Shown here one piece after another: positions 15,117-22,985 of a DNA stretch of 27,006 nt (positions are counted from its first letter, which is position 1; every line of letters begins with the position of its first letter). A program made the translations under genes and the position numbers. The stretch lies in the NCBI GenBank assembly GCA_964646225.1, contig CAZYAD010000017.1, positions 1 to 27,006 on the forward strand, given 5' to 3'. The notes under the pieces are model-generated. The model saw only the letters and a program-made list of their open reading frames with translations, ran no database searches and was not told the origin of the DNA. The stretch comes from UBA4644 sp964646225 (GTDB lineage Bacteria; Bacillota; Clostridia; Oscillospirales; Butyricicoccaceae).

Positions 15117-15467
15117 TTAAAACAGCTTTTCGGCCTGCTCCCACAGTTCCCCGCGGGAGAGAGCGACACCGGCGTCACGGATGGACATCCCGGTGGATTT
15201 GGACAGGCGATAGACCACATTACCCACGCCGTGGGAGATCAGATTGTGGGCGATGGCCTGCTCCACCATGGGCTTGGCCTCCAGAGAGGAAAAGCCCATG
15301 CGCAGCAGCACCGACCGCTCGATGGCGGGGCTGGTGTTTTTATAGCCCAGCTCCAGCAGGGGATCCACCACCTGCTGGGCCAGCTTCCAGAAATAAGCCT
15401 TCAGCTCTTCGTCGCTCATCCCCTTGAGATGGGCGCGGCGGCTCTCGAAGTCGTCTTGTCTTTTCAT
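15117..15467 (-). CDS. oraS: D-ornithine 4,5-aminomutase, small subunit
   Basis: The 116-residue partner of OraE has the expected small size and a mostly helical composition. Motifs typical of OraS are FESRRAHLKGMSDEELKAYF near the start, then SPAIERSVLLRMGFSS and LSKSTGMSIRDAGVALSRG. OraS and OraE form a heterotetramer in C. sticklandii. The start at 15467 is preceded by a repeated AAAAGGTG motif that gives two possible ribosome sites. It lies 37 bases after the ortB stop and 15 before oraE. Confidence 0.94.
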   Translation of the reverse strand: MKRQDDFESRRAHLKGMSDEELKAYFWKLAQQVVDPLLELGYKNTSPAIERSVLLRMGFSSLEAKPMVEQAIAHNLISHGVGNVVYRLSKSTGMSIRDAGVALSRGELWEQAEKLF

Positions 15468-15504
15468 ACTTTCACCTTTTCACCTTTTTTACCGCGGGCC
15501 GGGC

Positions 15505-16914
15505 TTAAAAGCCCAGCTCCTCCAGGGTCTTGCGGACGAATTCCTCGCTGCCCCGGGTCTCTTCCATCAGATAGGCCACCTCAGCATCGGTCAGGGGACG
15601 GCCCTTGGCGGCGGCAGCCTGATGCTTGATGAGCGAGCGGCGCAGCCGATTCAGATCCATATCCCTTGCCTTCAGCAGAGAGGGATGGGCAGGGAAGATG
15701 ATGTTCTGGCCGGGGATCTCCTCTGCAGGGTCGCCGAACTTCAGCTCAATGCCGTTTTTGCGGGCAAAGGCCAGCTGGGGCTGGATATGCTTGCCTGCAC
15801 CGGTATATTCGGTCTCCTGGGCCACGATGATCTGATCCTGATCCATCTCCTGGGCCAGAGAGAAGGCTGCCGCCAGGCTGGTGTTGCCGGCGGGGCCCTT
15901 TTCCATACCCTCCAGCGTGGCCAGCGCCTCGGTGATATAGACTACCTCGCCCTGCTTGACGGTGACATAGCGATCCATATAGCGCAGGGGGCGTGCGGCG
16001 GAGCGGGGCACATCGCTGTGATCGGGGTCGGTGGCATAGGGCACGCCGAAGCCGGTGTGAGCGGTGGTGAAGGATTTGCGGTTGAACTGGTTGTCAGAGG
16101 CCATGGACAGGCCGGTGAGATCCACAGAGGCCGCCACTACCTGCGCGGGGCAGCCGGCCTTGCGCAGGCCGCGGGCGGTACCGGTCAGGTTTCCGCCGCC
16201 GGCATTGGCGCACACCACCACATCGGGGTGCTTGCCGTAGCGCTCCATAAACTGGTGGCCCAGCTCCCAGCCCAGAGTCTCCACGCCGGAAACGCCAAAG
16301 GCGGAATACAGGGAGGCGTTGAAGTAGCCGGTATCCTCCAGCATCAGCAGGGTCTCATAGAACAGCTCGGGGCCAACGGTCAGCTGCAAAACCTCGGCGC
16401 CCAGCGCCTCGCACTTGCGGGCCTTTTCCACGATCTCAGGCTGGCCCATGCCCTTGGAGTCATAGCACTCCTGCACGATGATGCACTTCAGGCCCTGCAT
16501 GGCGGCCTGAGAGGCTACGGCGGCGCCATAGTTGCCGGAGGTTGCGGCCACAACGCCCTTGTAGCCCATCTTCTTGGCCTGATAGACCGAGGCGGCGGCC
16601 CGGCGCTCCTTAAAGGAGCCGGCGGGGTTGGAGGCCTCGTCCTTGACAAAGATGCGGGCGCCCTTGCCCGGTGCAGCGCACTTGCGGGCCAGCGCGGTCA
16701 GGTTGTGCAGCTCAAACACGGGGGTGTTGCCCACATTATAGGTGCGCTGGATGCGGATCTGATCCTCCAGCGTGTACCCGGTGTCGGCCATCATGGCCTC
16801 GTAATCAAAGGCGATGCCCTCCCGCTCATATTTGCTGTAATCCACGCCGATGGCGCTGCGGATGATCTCGCCCTTACGGCCGGTAACGGCCTGATAGCTT
16901 CTGTCCATGCTCAT
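15505..16914 (-). CDS. ortB: 2-amino-4-oxopentanoate thiolase, beta subunit
   Basis: This fold-II PLP protein of 469 residues is related to threonine synthase. With OrtA it cleaves 2-amino-4-oxopentanoate with CoA to acetyl-CoA and D-alanine. The PLP lysine is K102 in NPAGSFKERRAA, and the phosphate loop region is ATSGNYGAA (124-132). Downstream, VCANAGGGNLTGTARGL is the usual glycine-rich PLP phosphate-binding segment. The ATG at 16914 overlaps the ortA stop by four bases (ATGA), with GAGGGG upstream, which indicates translational coupling of the two subunits. Confidence 0.95.
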   Translation of the reverse strand: MSMDRSYQAVTGRKGEIIRSAIGVDYSKYEREGIAFDYEAMMADTGYTLEDQIRIQRTYNVGNTPVFELHNLTALARKCAAPGKGARIFVKDEASNPAGSFKERRAAASVYQAKKMGYKGVVAATSGNYGAAVASQAAMQGLKCIIVQECYDSKGMGQPEIVEKARKCEALGAEVLQLTVGPELFYETLLMLEDTGYFNASLYSAFGVSGVETLGWELGHQFMERYGKHPDVVVCANAGGGNLTGTARGLRKAGCPAQVVAASVDLTGLSMASDNQFNRKSFTTAHTGFGVPYATDPDHSDVPRSAARPLRYMDRYVTVKQGEVVYITEALATLEGMEKGPAGNTSLAAAFSLAQEMDQDQIIVAQETEYTGAGKHIQPQLAFARKNGIELKFGDPAEEIPGQNIIFPAHPSLLKARDMDLNRLRRSLIKHQAAAAKGRPLTDAEVAYLMEETRGSEEFVRKTLEELGF

Positions 16915-17216
16915 GCTTCTTCCCCCTCAAACAAAACGCCTCTCAGCTGACGGTCGATCTCCAGAATTTCCGGCACATACTCCCCGTAATTCAGGGTGTA
17001 GCATGGATTTTCCTCCATCAGCACGCCGGTCTCCAGCCTACCCACCACCGTCTTGACGGTGACGGTGTCGCCCAGCTGGGCGCTATCCTCCTGGAGCAGG
17101 CCCTTGACCCACATCTCCAGCGGCACATTTTTGGTATCCTCCGGCAGCTTGCCGGTGCGCTCCACCGCCTGCAAAACGGCCCGGTGGATGCGGACATAAT
17201 CATTCTTCTTAGCCAT
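16911..17216 (-). CDS. ortA: 2-amino-4-oxopentanoate thiolase, alpha subunit
   Basis: This is a 101-residue protein of the size and composition of OrtA, starting MAKKNDYVRIHRAVLQAVER and holding VPLEMWVKGLL, a central beta-rich GDTVTVKTVVGRLETG and the ending NYGEYVPEILEID. It has no catalytic motif of its own and serves the PLP-containing OrtB. It starts 15 bases after the ord stop and overlaps ortB by four bases. Identification rests on both sequence and its fixed position between ord and ortB. Confidence 0.93.
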   Translation of the reverse strand: MAKKNDYVRIHRAVLQAVERTGKLPEDTKNVPLEMWVKGLLQEDSAQLGDTVTVKTVVGRLETGVLMEENPCYTLNYGEYVPEILEIDRQLRGVLFEGEEA

Positions 17217-17231
17217 GTTTCAAAACCTCTT

Positions 17232-18290
17232 TTACTTAACCAGCTTTTTGTCGGGACGGATGCGGTCGCGCATATCGCCCAGAATGGCGCGGGGCACGGG
17301 CAGGGTCAGCATGGTCTGCAGACCGGGCTCTGCATTGATGACCTGAGGGATCATGTTGGCGCACATGGCGATGGTGCCCTTGCCGCCCTCGATCTCGGGG
17401 GAGTTGACCATGTTCACATCGGGCGTGCCCTTGATGATGACATAGTCGCCGGTCTGCACGCCCACCTGCTCGGGCTCGATCTGCTGGGGATGATCCATCT
17501 TGATGATCTCCCTGCCGTCGATGCAGGCGCTGGCGGTCATGGACACACCGGCCACCTGTCCGGCTTTGGCAAAGCCATAGGGGCTCTTGCGGTCCACATC
17601 GGTGACGATGGGCTCCATATCCTGGGTGAAGCTGTCAATGGACAGGCCCAGGCCCTCGGCCATCATGCCGACGCTCTCTGCAAAGCCCACATGACCGGCC
17701 ATCTCGCCGCTGGCCTTTTTGGCCAGGAACTCCGAGACCTCCATGCCGATGCCCTGCTCCGCCATGACGGTGGGGCCAAAGGGCGACAGAGAGTTGACCC
17801 GGCGGGAGGTGATGTGCTCCACATCCTGCATACAGCCGGTCCAGACCAGCACCAGCAGGTCCATGATATGGCCGGGATTGATACCGGTGCCCAGGATGGA
17901 CACGCCGTGCTCCTTGGCCAGGCGATCCATCTCCTCGGCCAGCTCGGGGTTCTGCGCCTTGGGATAGGACATTTCCTCGGCAGAGGTGATGACATTGATG
18001 CCCTGCTCCACGATGAATTTGATCTTGGGGAACACATTTTTGGTGAAGGAGTCGGTGCAGACCATGACGATATCGGCTGCGCCGGGCTTGATGACATCCT
18101 CGGCCTTGCCGATGATCACATCAGGCCGGTCGCCCTGCGGGGTCTTGATGAAGGAATACATGGACTTGCCGACCTTGCCTTCCCAGTCCACCACGCCGAC
18201 GATGTCCACGCCCTTCTTTTTGAGCAGCATATCGGCAATGCCGCCGCCCATAGCGCCCAGGCCCCAGATAATGACCTTTACATTTTCCAT
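17232..18290 (-). CDS. ord: 2,4-diaminopentanoate dehydrogenase
   Basis: The 352-residue NAD(P)-dependent enzyme oxidatively deaminates 2,4-diaminopentanoate to 2-amino-4-oxopentanoate and ammonia. The Rossmann fingerprint is IIWGLGAMGGGIADML (G10, G12, G15), followed by GVVDWEGKVG. The central GTGINPGHIMD and the ending IPQVINAEPGLQTMLTLPVP are characteristic of Ord. It is the first gene of the ornithine operon, with AAGGAGG before the start at 18290 and a LysR-type regulator divergently transcribed from the same 139-bp interval. Confidence 0.95.
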   Translation of the reverse strand: MENVKVIIWGLGAMGGGIADMLLKKKGVDIVGVVDWEGKVGKSMYSFIKTPQGDRPDVIIGKAEDVIKPGAADIVMVCTDSFTKNVFPKIKFIVEQGINVITSAEEMSYPKAQNPELAEEMDRLAKEHGVSILGTGINPGHIMDLLVLVWTGCMQDVEHITSRRVNSLSPFGPTVMAEQGIGMEVSEFLAKKASGEMAGHVGFAESVGMMAEGLGLSIDSFTQDMEPIVTDVDRKSPYGFAKAGQVAGVSMTASACIDGREIIKMDHPQQIEPEQVGVQTGDYVIIKGTPDVNMVNSPEIEGGKGTIAMCANMIPQVINAEPGLQTMLTLPVPRAILGDMRDRIRPDKKLVK

Positions 18291-18336
18291 AAAACCAGTC
18301 CTCCTTGATATTTTACAGGCAATTTATTTGCATTCC

Positions 18337-18382
18337 ATACATTTTTATTGTATAATACGCTCATTCATTACGCAAGCGAATG
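18337..18382. promoter_or_regulatory. Overlapping divergent promoters and LysR-type boxes between ord and lysR
   Basis: Plus strand (lysR): TTGCAT (18328-18333), 17 bases, TATAAT (18351-18356). Minus strand (ord): TTGCGT (18375-18370), 17 bases, TACAAT (18352-18347). The two -10 boxes overlap, so polymerase cannot occupy both. Two T-N11-A type palindromes are present: ATACA-N7-TGTAT (18337-18353) across the -10 boxes and CATT-N9-AATG (18366-18382) over the ord -35. Confidence 0.7.
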
Positions 18383-18429
18383 TTTTTTATGTTATTCATG
18401 ATTTTTCAGAATATTTGGAGGAACGCATC

Positions 18430-19305
18430 ATGAGTCTGCAAAAATATACCGCCCTGCTGCGGGCAGTGGAGCTGGGCAGCATCAGCAAGGCCGCCGCCCA
18501 GATGGGTTATACCCAGTCGGCTGTCAGCCGGATGATCGCCGATCTGGAGCAGGAATGGGGCCTGCCGCTGCTGTACCGCAGCCGGGCAGGGCTGGAGCTC
18601 AGCGCCTCCGGGCAGGTGCTGCTGCCCCACCTGAAGGCCATCGTCGCCGGCTGCGCCCAGCTGGAGTTTACCGTAGGGGAGCTTCACGGCCTGCATACCG
18701 GTCTGGTGCGGGTGGCCACCTTTACCAGCGTGGCCGACCAGTGGGTATCGCCGCTGCTCACCGGCTTTCAGCAGCAGTACCCCAACATCGAGTTCGACCT
18801 GATGAACAGCGAGCGCTACACCGAGATCGAGGACTGGATCCGCCACGGGCAGGTGGACTGCGGCTTTGTCAGTATGCCCACCGTCACCGATCTGGACTGC
18901 ACCTTTCTCCGGCGGGATATGCTGATGGCGGTGATCCCCCGGGATCATCGGCTGATGGGCTCTGCGGTATTTCCTGCCGAGCAGCTGTGCGAAGAACGGC
19001 TCATCGCCCTGAAGGAGGACGCCGACTATGAGATCGGCCGGTTTCTGGACGGGCTGCCCGTCCGGCCCCAGTCCCGGTATCAGGTGAGCTCTGACCACAC
19101 CATCCTGTCCATGGTGGAGAGCGGACTGGGTGTCAGCATCATGCATTCGCTGGGCGCACAGTCCGAACGGTATCAGGTGGCCTGGAAGCCCTTTGACCGG
19201 CACCAGTACCGGGATATCGGCATTGCCACCGCCAAAGGGGCGCGGCTTTCGGGGGCGGCCCGGCTGTTCGTGGAGCATACCTGCCGGCAGCTGATCCAAA
19301 AGTGA
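18430..19305 (+). CDS. LysR-type transcriptional regulator, probable controller of the ornithine operon
   Basis: The protein is 291 residues from ATG 18430 with GGAGG upstream. The N-terminal winged helix-turn-helix is clear: GSISKAAAQMGYTQSAVSRM followed by DLEQEWGLPLLYRS. The effector domain runs from about residue 88 (LVRVATFTSVADQWVSPLL) with IRHGQVDCGFVSMPT and MVESGLGVSIMHSLG as typical pockets and hinges. Divergent placement from ord and shared overlapping promoters point to autoregulation and control of ornithine fermentation; the inducer is unknown. A different target elsewhere cannot be excluded. Confidence 0.9.
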   Translation: MSLQKYTALLRAVELGSISKAAAQMGYTQSAVSRMIADLEQEWGLPLLYRSRAGLELSASGQVLLPHLKAIVAGCAQLEFTVGELHGLHTGLVRVATFTSVADQWVSPLLTGFQQQYPNIEFDLMNSERYTEIEDWIRHGQVDCGFVSMPTVTDLDCTFLRRDMLMAVIPRDHRLMGSAVFPAEQLCEERLIALKEDADYEIGRFLDGLPVRPQSRYQVSSDHTILSMVESGLGVSIMHSLGAQSERYQVAWKPFDRHQYRDIGIATAKGARLSGAARLFVEHTCRQLIQK

Positions 19306-19306
19306 T

Positions 19307-19331
19307 GTCTCCGGCGGAGTAGACTTTTTTT
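19307..19331 (+). terminator. Short terminator after lysR
   Basis: GTCTCC and GGA(GTA)GAC can pair around a GGC loop with a small bulge, followed by seven T (19325-19331). It begins two bases after the lysR stop. Confidence 0.55.
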
Positions 19332-19617
19332 CATTCTCCGCACCTCCTTTTCCCCGGCTGTGCGGCTCCCGTCTTTTTCTTCTCACTCCTCGCCGGGCGG
19401 GCGCTTTTGACCGATCAAAAGTCCTGCCGTTTCCCGGCTTCTTTTCCCGTGCTTTCCAGCCCTTTTACCGAAAAATTTTCATTTCGTACACGCTTCGTTC
19501 ACCAATTCCCGGCGAAAATGCGGTATGATGATTTCGCAGAAGAACAAGACATCTTCTTGTTCCATGTCTCCCGTCGCTTCCCGGCGGCGAGAGTCACTCA
19601 TTTCTCCCCTCATTTTC
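19332..19617. other. Non-coding stretch between lysR and the purine promoter
   Basis: No convincing gene is seen. It contains a TATGAT box (19524-19529), a perfect 8-bp hairpin GAACAAGA/TCTTGTTC (19542-19549 with 19555-19562) and a CGTCGC/GCGGCG stem near 19573, leading to the strong terminator at 19618. See the finding on a possible small RNA. Confidence 0.5.
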
Positions 19618-19653
19618 CGCAAAAGCCCGGCAGTCTGCTGCCGGGCTTTTGCG
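19618..19653. terminator. Strong intrinsic terminator
   Basis: A perfect 16-bp stem (19618-19633 with 19638-19653) closes a TCTG loop. The distal stem strand ends in TTTTGCG. It insulates the purine operon from upstream transcription. Confidence 0.85.
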
Positions 19654-19741
19654 TTGCCAGTTTTCCGGCTCTTGGTCATTTCTTCCTGTAAAGTCCCTTG
19701 TTTTCTCCCGTGGATTTTTTGGTTTTGTGAAACATGGTGTC

Positions 19742-19770
19742 TTGTTTTTTGCCGCCGCTCATGCTATGAT
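19742..19770 (+). promoter_or_regulatory. Promoter of the purine operon
   Basis: TTGTTT (19742-19747), 17 bases and TATGAT (19765-19770), with TGC directly before the -10 box (extended -10). The ZTP riboswitch begins a few bases downstream. Confidence 0.75.
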
Positions 19771-19779
19771 AAGGATGGA

Positions 19780-19902
19780 AATAAAATCACTTCTGCTACT
19801 GACGGAAAGAGTGGATTACCACGGGGGATCAGGAGTGACGCGACTTTTGCCGTCCGTCTGGGCAGTCCTGATCGTTTGCACGAGGTAGGACTGTCCTTTT
19901 TT
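19780..19902 (+). ncRNA. ZTP riboswitch (pfl motif) with overlapping terminator
   Basis: The leader has the conserved parts of the pfl/ZTP aptamer: CTACTGACGG, then a GTGG-ATTA-CCAC hairpin (19811-19822), CGGGGGATC, and the 3' block GCCGTCCGTCTGGGCA. GACGGA (19801-19806) is exactly complementary to TCCGTC (19853-19858), the expected long-range pairing. GGGCAGTCCT (19860-19869), which shares the aptamer's final GGGCA, pairs with AGGACTGTCC (19887-19896) and is followed by six T, forming a terminator. ZTP/ZMP binding should hold the aptamer together and block the terminator, turning on the genes when 10-formyl-tetrahydrofolate is short. The aptamer is identified from remembered consensus; the pairings are seen directly. 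Confidence 0.9.
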
Positions 19903-19955
19903 GTTTTTCGTTACCTTTTTGTCAATCTTCATAGACACATTTTCAGGAGGATACC

Positions 19956-20453
19956 ATGAAAAAAATCGCCATCATCATGGGCAGCGACAGCGATCTCCCC
20001 GTGCTGGAGGGAGCCATCAAAACGCTGGCGCAGTTCGGCGTGCCCGCCGAGGTTCGGGTGCTTTCGGCCCACCGCACGCCGCTGGAGGCTGCGCAGTTTG
20101 CCCGGGAGGCCCGGGAAAAGGGCTTCGGCGCTATCATCGCCGCAGCGGGCAAGGCCGCCCATCTGGCCGGAGCCATGGCTGCCGGCACCACCCTGCCGGT
20201 CATCGGCATCCCCGTCAAGTCCAGCACGCTGGACGGGCTGGACGCCCTGCTGTCCACCGTTCAGATGCCCTCCGGGATGCCGGTGGCCACCGTTGCCATT
20301 GACGGCGCGGTAAACGCCGCCCTGCTGGCCGTGCAGATTCTGGCCGTGTCCGACCCGGAGCTGGCCTCCCGGCTGGAGAGCTACCGCAAGGAGGCCTCGG
20401 ACAAGGTCCTGGCCAAGGACGAAAAAATTTCCGCACAATACAGCACCAAATAA
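19956..20453 (+). CDS. purE: N5-carboxyaminoimidazole ribonucleotide mutase (class I PurE)
   Basis: The 165-residue cytoplasmic enzyme converts N5-CAIR to CAIR in purine synthesis. Motifs are MGSDSD (8-13), SAHRTP (37-42, with catalytic H39) and AGKAAHLAGAMAA (64-76). The AAGKAAHL form and length suit class I, which normally needs PurK; no purK lies in this window. The start has AGGAGG five bases upstream. It is the first gene after the ZTP riboswitch and is 13 bases ahead of purF. Confidence 0.96.
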   Translation: MKKIAIIMGSDSDLPVLEGAIKTLAQFGVPAEVRVLSAHRTPLEAAQFAREAREKGFGAIIAAAGKAAHLAGAMAAGTTLPVIGIPVKSSTLDGLDALLSTVQMPSGMPVATVAIDGAVNAALLAVQILAVSDPELASRLESYRKEASDKVLAKDEKISAQYSTK

Positions 20454-20466
20454 TTGGAGGTAACCT

Positions 20467-21891
20467 ATGGGCGGCTTTTTCGGCGTCGTCAGCAAGCACG
20501 ACGCGATCTCAGATACCTTTTTCGGCACTGACTATCATTCTCACCTGGGCACCCGCCGGGGCGGCATGGCGGCTTACAGTCCCCGCATCGGCCTCCAGCG
20601 GGAGATCCACAACATCGAGAACGCACCCTTCCGCACCAAGTTCGAACATGTATTCCACGATATGGAGGGCACCTCGGCCATTGGCTGCATCAGCGACACC
20701 GACCCCCAGCCCCTGCTGATCCGCTCCAATCTGGGCACCTATGCCATTTCCATCATCGGCATCATCAACAATCAGGAGCAGTTGATCCAGCAGTATCTGA
20801 CCTTCAGCGGCGGACACTTTGACGCCATGACCGGCGGCAAGGTCAACACCACCGAGCTGGTGGCCGCCATGATCAACCAGAAGAGCTCCTTTGCCGAGGG
20901 CATCGCCTTTGCCCAGCGGGCCATCGAGGGCACCTGCTCGGTGCTCATTCTGCGGGAAAACGGCAGCCTGATCGCCGCCCGCGACCGGCTTGGGCGCATC
21001 CCCGTGCTGGTGGCCCGGGGCGAGGAGCGCTACTGTGTCTCTTTTGAATCCTTTGCCTACCAGAAGCAGGGCTATGAGCTGTGCCGGGAGCTGGGACCGG
21101 GAGAGATCGTGGAGATCACCACCGAGGGCATCACCCAACTGAAGCCGCCGGGGGAGGAAATGAAGATCTGCGCCTTCCTCTGGACCTATTTCGGCTACCC
21201 CACCGCCACCTATGAGGGGGTGAATGTGGAGGTCATGCGCTGCCGCAACGGCGAGATCCTGGCGGACAACGACAAGGCCCGGGGCTTTTCCGACAATGTG
21301 GACTATGTCAGCGGTGTCCCCGATTCCGGCACGCCTCACGCCATCGGCTATGCCAACAACAGCCACATCCCCTTTGCCAGACCCTATATCAAATACACCC
21401 CCACCTGGTCCCGCTCCTTCACCCCGGCCAATCAGGCCGACCGGCAGAAGGTCGCCAAGATGAAGCAGATCGCCGTACATGACCTGATCCAGGACAAGGA
21501 CCTTCTCTTTGTGGATGACTCCATCGTCCGCGGCACCCAGCTGCAGGAAACGGTGGACTTCCTCTACAGCAACGGAGCCAAGTCGGTGCATATGCGTTCG
21601 GCCTGCCCGCCCATTATGTACGGCTGCAAATACCTGAACTTTTCCCGCTCGGTCAGCGATATGGAGCTGATCTCCCGCCGCACCATCATGGAGCTGGAGG
21701 GCGAGGAGGGCCTGAAGCATCTGGAGGAATATGCCGACGGCGGCACCGAGCGCGGCCGGGCCATGCGTCAGGCCATCGCCGACAAGTTCCACTTCTCCTC
21801 GCTGGAGTTCCAGACCCTGGAGGGCACCATCCAGGCCATCGGTCTGGATCCCTGCAAGCTGTGTACCTATTGCTGGAACGGCAAGGGCTGA
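20467..21891 (+). CDS. purF: Amidophosphoribosyltransferase (PurF) variant lacking the N-terminal catalytic Cys
   Basis: The 474-residue protein has the PurF layout: an N-terminal class II amidotransferase fold and a C-terminal PRTase domain with the PRPP loop LLFVDDSIVRGTQ (346-358). It should make phosphoribosylamine from PRPP. Normal PurF exposes Cys as residue 1 in CGVFGI; this protein begins MGGFFGVV, so no Cys is near the start, while YHSHLGTRRGG and ARDRLGRIP remain recognisable. Cysteines matching the four Fe-S ligands of B. subtilis PurF are kept: C235, C387, C463 and C466, with an extra C469. I recall similar MGGFFG proteins in Bacteroides and Clostridia. The ribosome site TTGGAGG at 20454-20460 supports this start. 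Confidence 0.9.
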   Translation: MGGFFGVVSKHDAISDTFFGTDYHSHLGTRRGGMAAYSPRIGLQREIHNIENAPFRTKFEHVFHDMEGTSAIGCISDTDPQPLLIRSNLGTYAISIIGIINNQEQLIQQYLTFSGGHFDAMTGGKVNTTELVAAMINQKSSFAEGIAFAQRAIEGTCSVLILRENGSLIAARDRLGRIPVLVARGEERYCVSFESFAYQKQGYELCRELGPGEIVEITTEGITQLKPPGEEMKICAFLWTYFGYPTATYEGVNVEVMRCRNGEILADNDKARGFSDNVDYVSGVPDSGTPHAIGYANNSHIPFARPYIKYTPTWSRSFTPANQADRQKVAKMKQIAVHDLIQDKDLLFVDDSIVRGTQLQETVDFLYSNGAKSVHMRSACPPIMYGCKYLNFSRSVSDMELISRRTIMELEGEEGLKHLEEYADGGTERGRAMRQAIADKFHFSSLEFQTLEGTIQAIGLDPCKLCTYCWNGKG

Positions 21892-21938
21892 GCCGCCGAC
21901 GCCGATCCCGAAACTGTAATTAAATGGAGGAACCGAAC

Positions 21939-22985
21939 ATGAGTCTTTCCCAGTCCGAAAGCTACGCCAAGGCCGGCGTAGACATCACCGCAGGGTACAA
22001 GGGCGTTCAGCTGATGAAGCCCTTTGTGGCCCGTACCATGATCCCCGGCGTCTGCTCGGATGTAGGCGGCTTCGGCGGTCTGTTTGCCCCTGATCTTTCC
22101 GGGATGGAAGAGCCCGTGCTGGTATCCGGCACCGACGGCTGCGGCACTAAGGTCAAGCTGGCCATTCTGATGGACAAGCACGACACCATCGGCATCGATG
22201 CCGTGGCCATGTGCGTCAACGATATCATCTGCTGCGGCGCCAGGCCCCTGTTTTTCCTGGACTATATCGCCATTGGCAAGAACATTCCCGAAAAGGTGGC
22301 CCAGATCGTCAGCGGCGTGGCCGAGGGCTGCGTCCAGTCGGGCTGCGCCCTCATCGGCGGCGAAACTGCCGAGCACCCCGGTCTGATGCCCCCGGAGGAC
22401 TACGACCTGGCGGGCTTTGCCGTGGGTCTGGTGGACAAGAAGAAGATCCTGAACAACACCCGGATGCAGGCTGGAGACAAGGTCATCGCCCTGGCCTCCA
22501 CCGGCATCCACTCCAACGGCTTCTCCCTGTGCCGCAAGGTGTTTCGCATCGATGAAAACCCCGCCTCCCTCTATCAGCCCCGGGAGGAGCTGGGTGGCAG
22601 GAGCGTGGCCGAGGCGCTGCTGGTACCCACCCGCATTTATGTCAAGTCCATTCTGGCGCTGCTGGAGCAGGTGGATGTGAAGGGCATTGCCCACATCACC
22701 GGCGGCGGCTTCTATGAAAACATTCCCCGTTCCATCCCCGACGGCCTGTGCGCCCGCATCGAAAAGCGGAATGTGCGGGTGCTGCCCATCTTCTCCCTGC
22801 TGCAAAAGGAGGGGGCCATCCCCGAGCGGGATATGTACAACACCTACAACATGGGCGTCGGCATGACGGTGGTGGTGCCTGCCGGACAGGTGGAGCAGGC
22901 GCTGGAGCTCCTCAGAGCGCACGGCGAGGACGCTTATGTCATCGGCGACATCGTTGCCGGTGACGAAAAGGTGGAGCTGCTGTGA
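21939..22985 (+). CDS. purM: Phosphoribosylformylglycinamidine cyclo-ligase (AIR synthetase)
   Basis: The protein is 348 residues from ATG 21939, eight bases after TGGAGG. It makes AIR from FGAM with ATP. Visible motifs are SYAKAGVDITAGYKGVQLMK at the start, GTDGCGTKVKLA, GIDAVAMCVNDIICCGA, the CALIGGETAEHPG loop, STGIHSNGFSL and the ending ITGGGFYENIPRSIP with YNMGVGM. Its stop overlaps the start of the next gene by four bases (GTGA), which couples a transporter-like protein to the purine enzymes. Confidence 0.96.
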   Translation: MSLSQSESYAKAGVDITAGYKGVQLMKPFVARTMIPGVCSDVGGFGGLFAPDLSGMEEPVLVSGTDGCGTKVKLAILMDKHDTIGIDAVAMCVNDIICCGARPLFFLDYIAIGKNIPEKVAQIVSGVAEGCVQSGCALIGGETAEHPGLMPPEDYDLAGFAVGLVDKKKILNNTRMQAGDKVIALASTGIHSNGFSLCRKVFRIDENPASLYQPREELGGRSVAEALLVPTRIYVKSILALLEQVDVKGIAHITGGGFYENIPRSIPDGLCARIEKRNVRVLPIFSLLQKEGAIPERDMYNTYNMGVGMTVVVPAGQVEQALELLRAHGEDAYVIGDIVAGDEKVELL

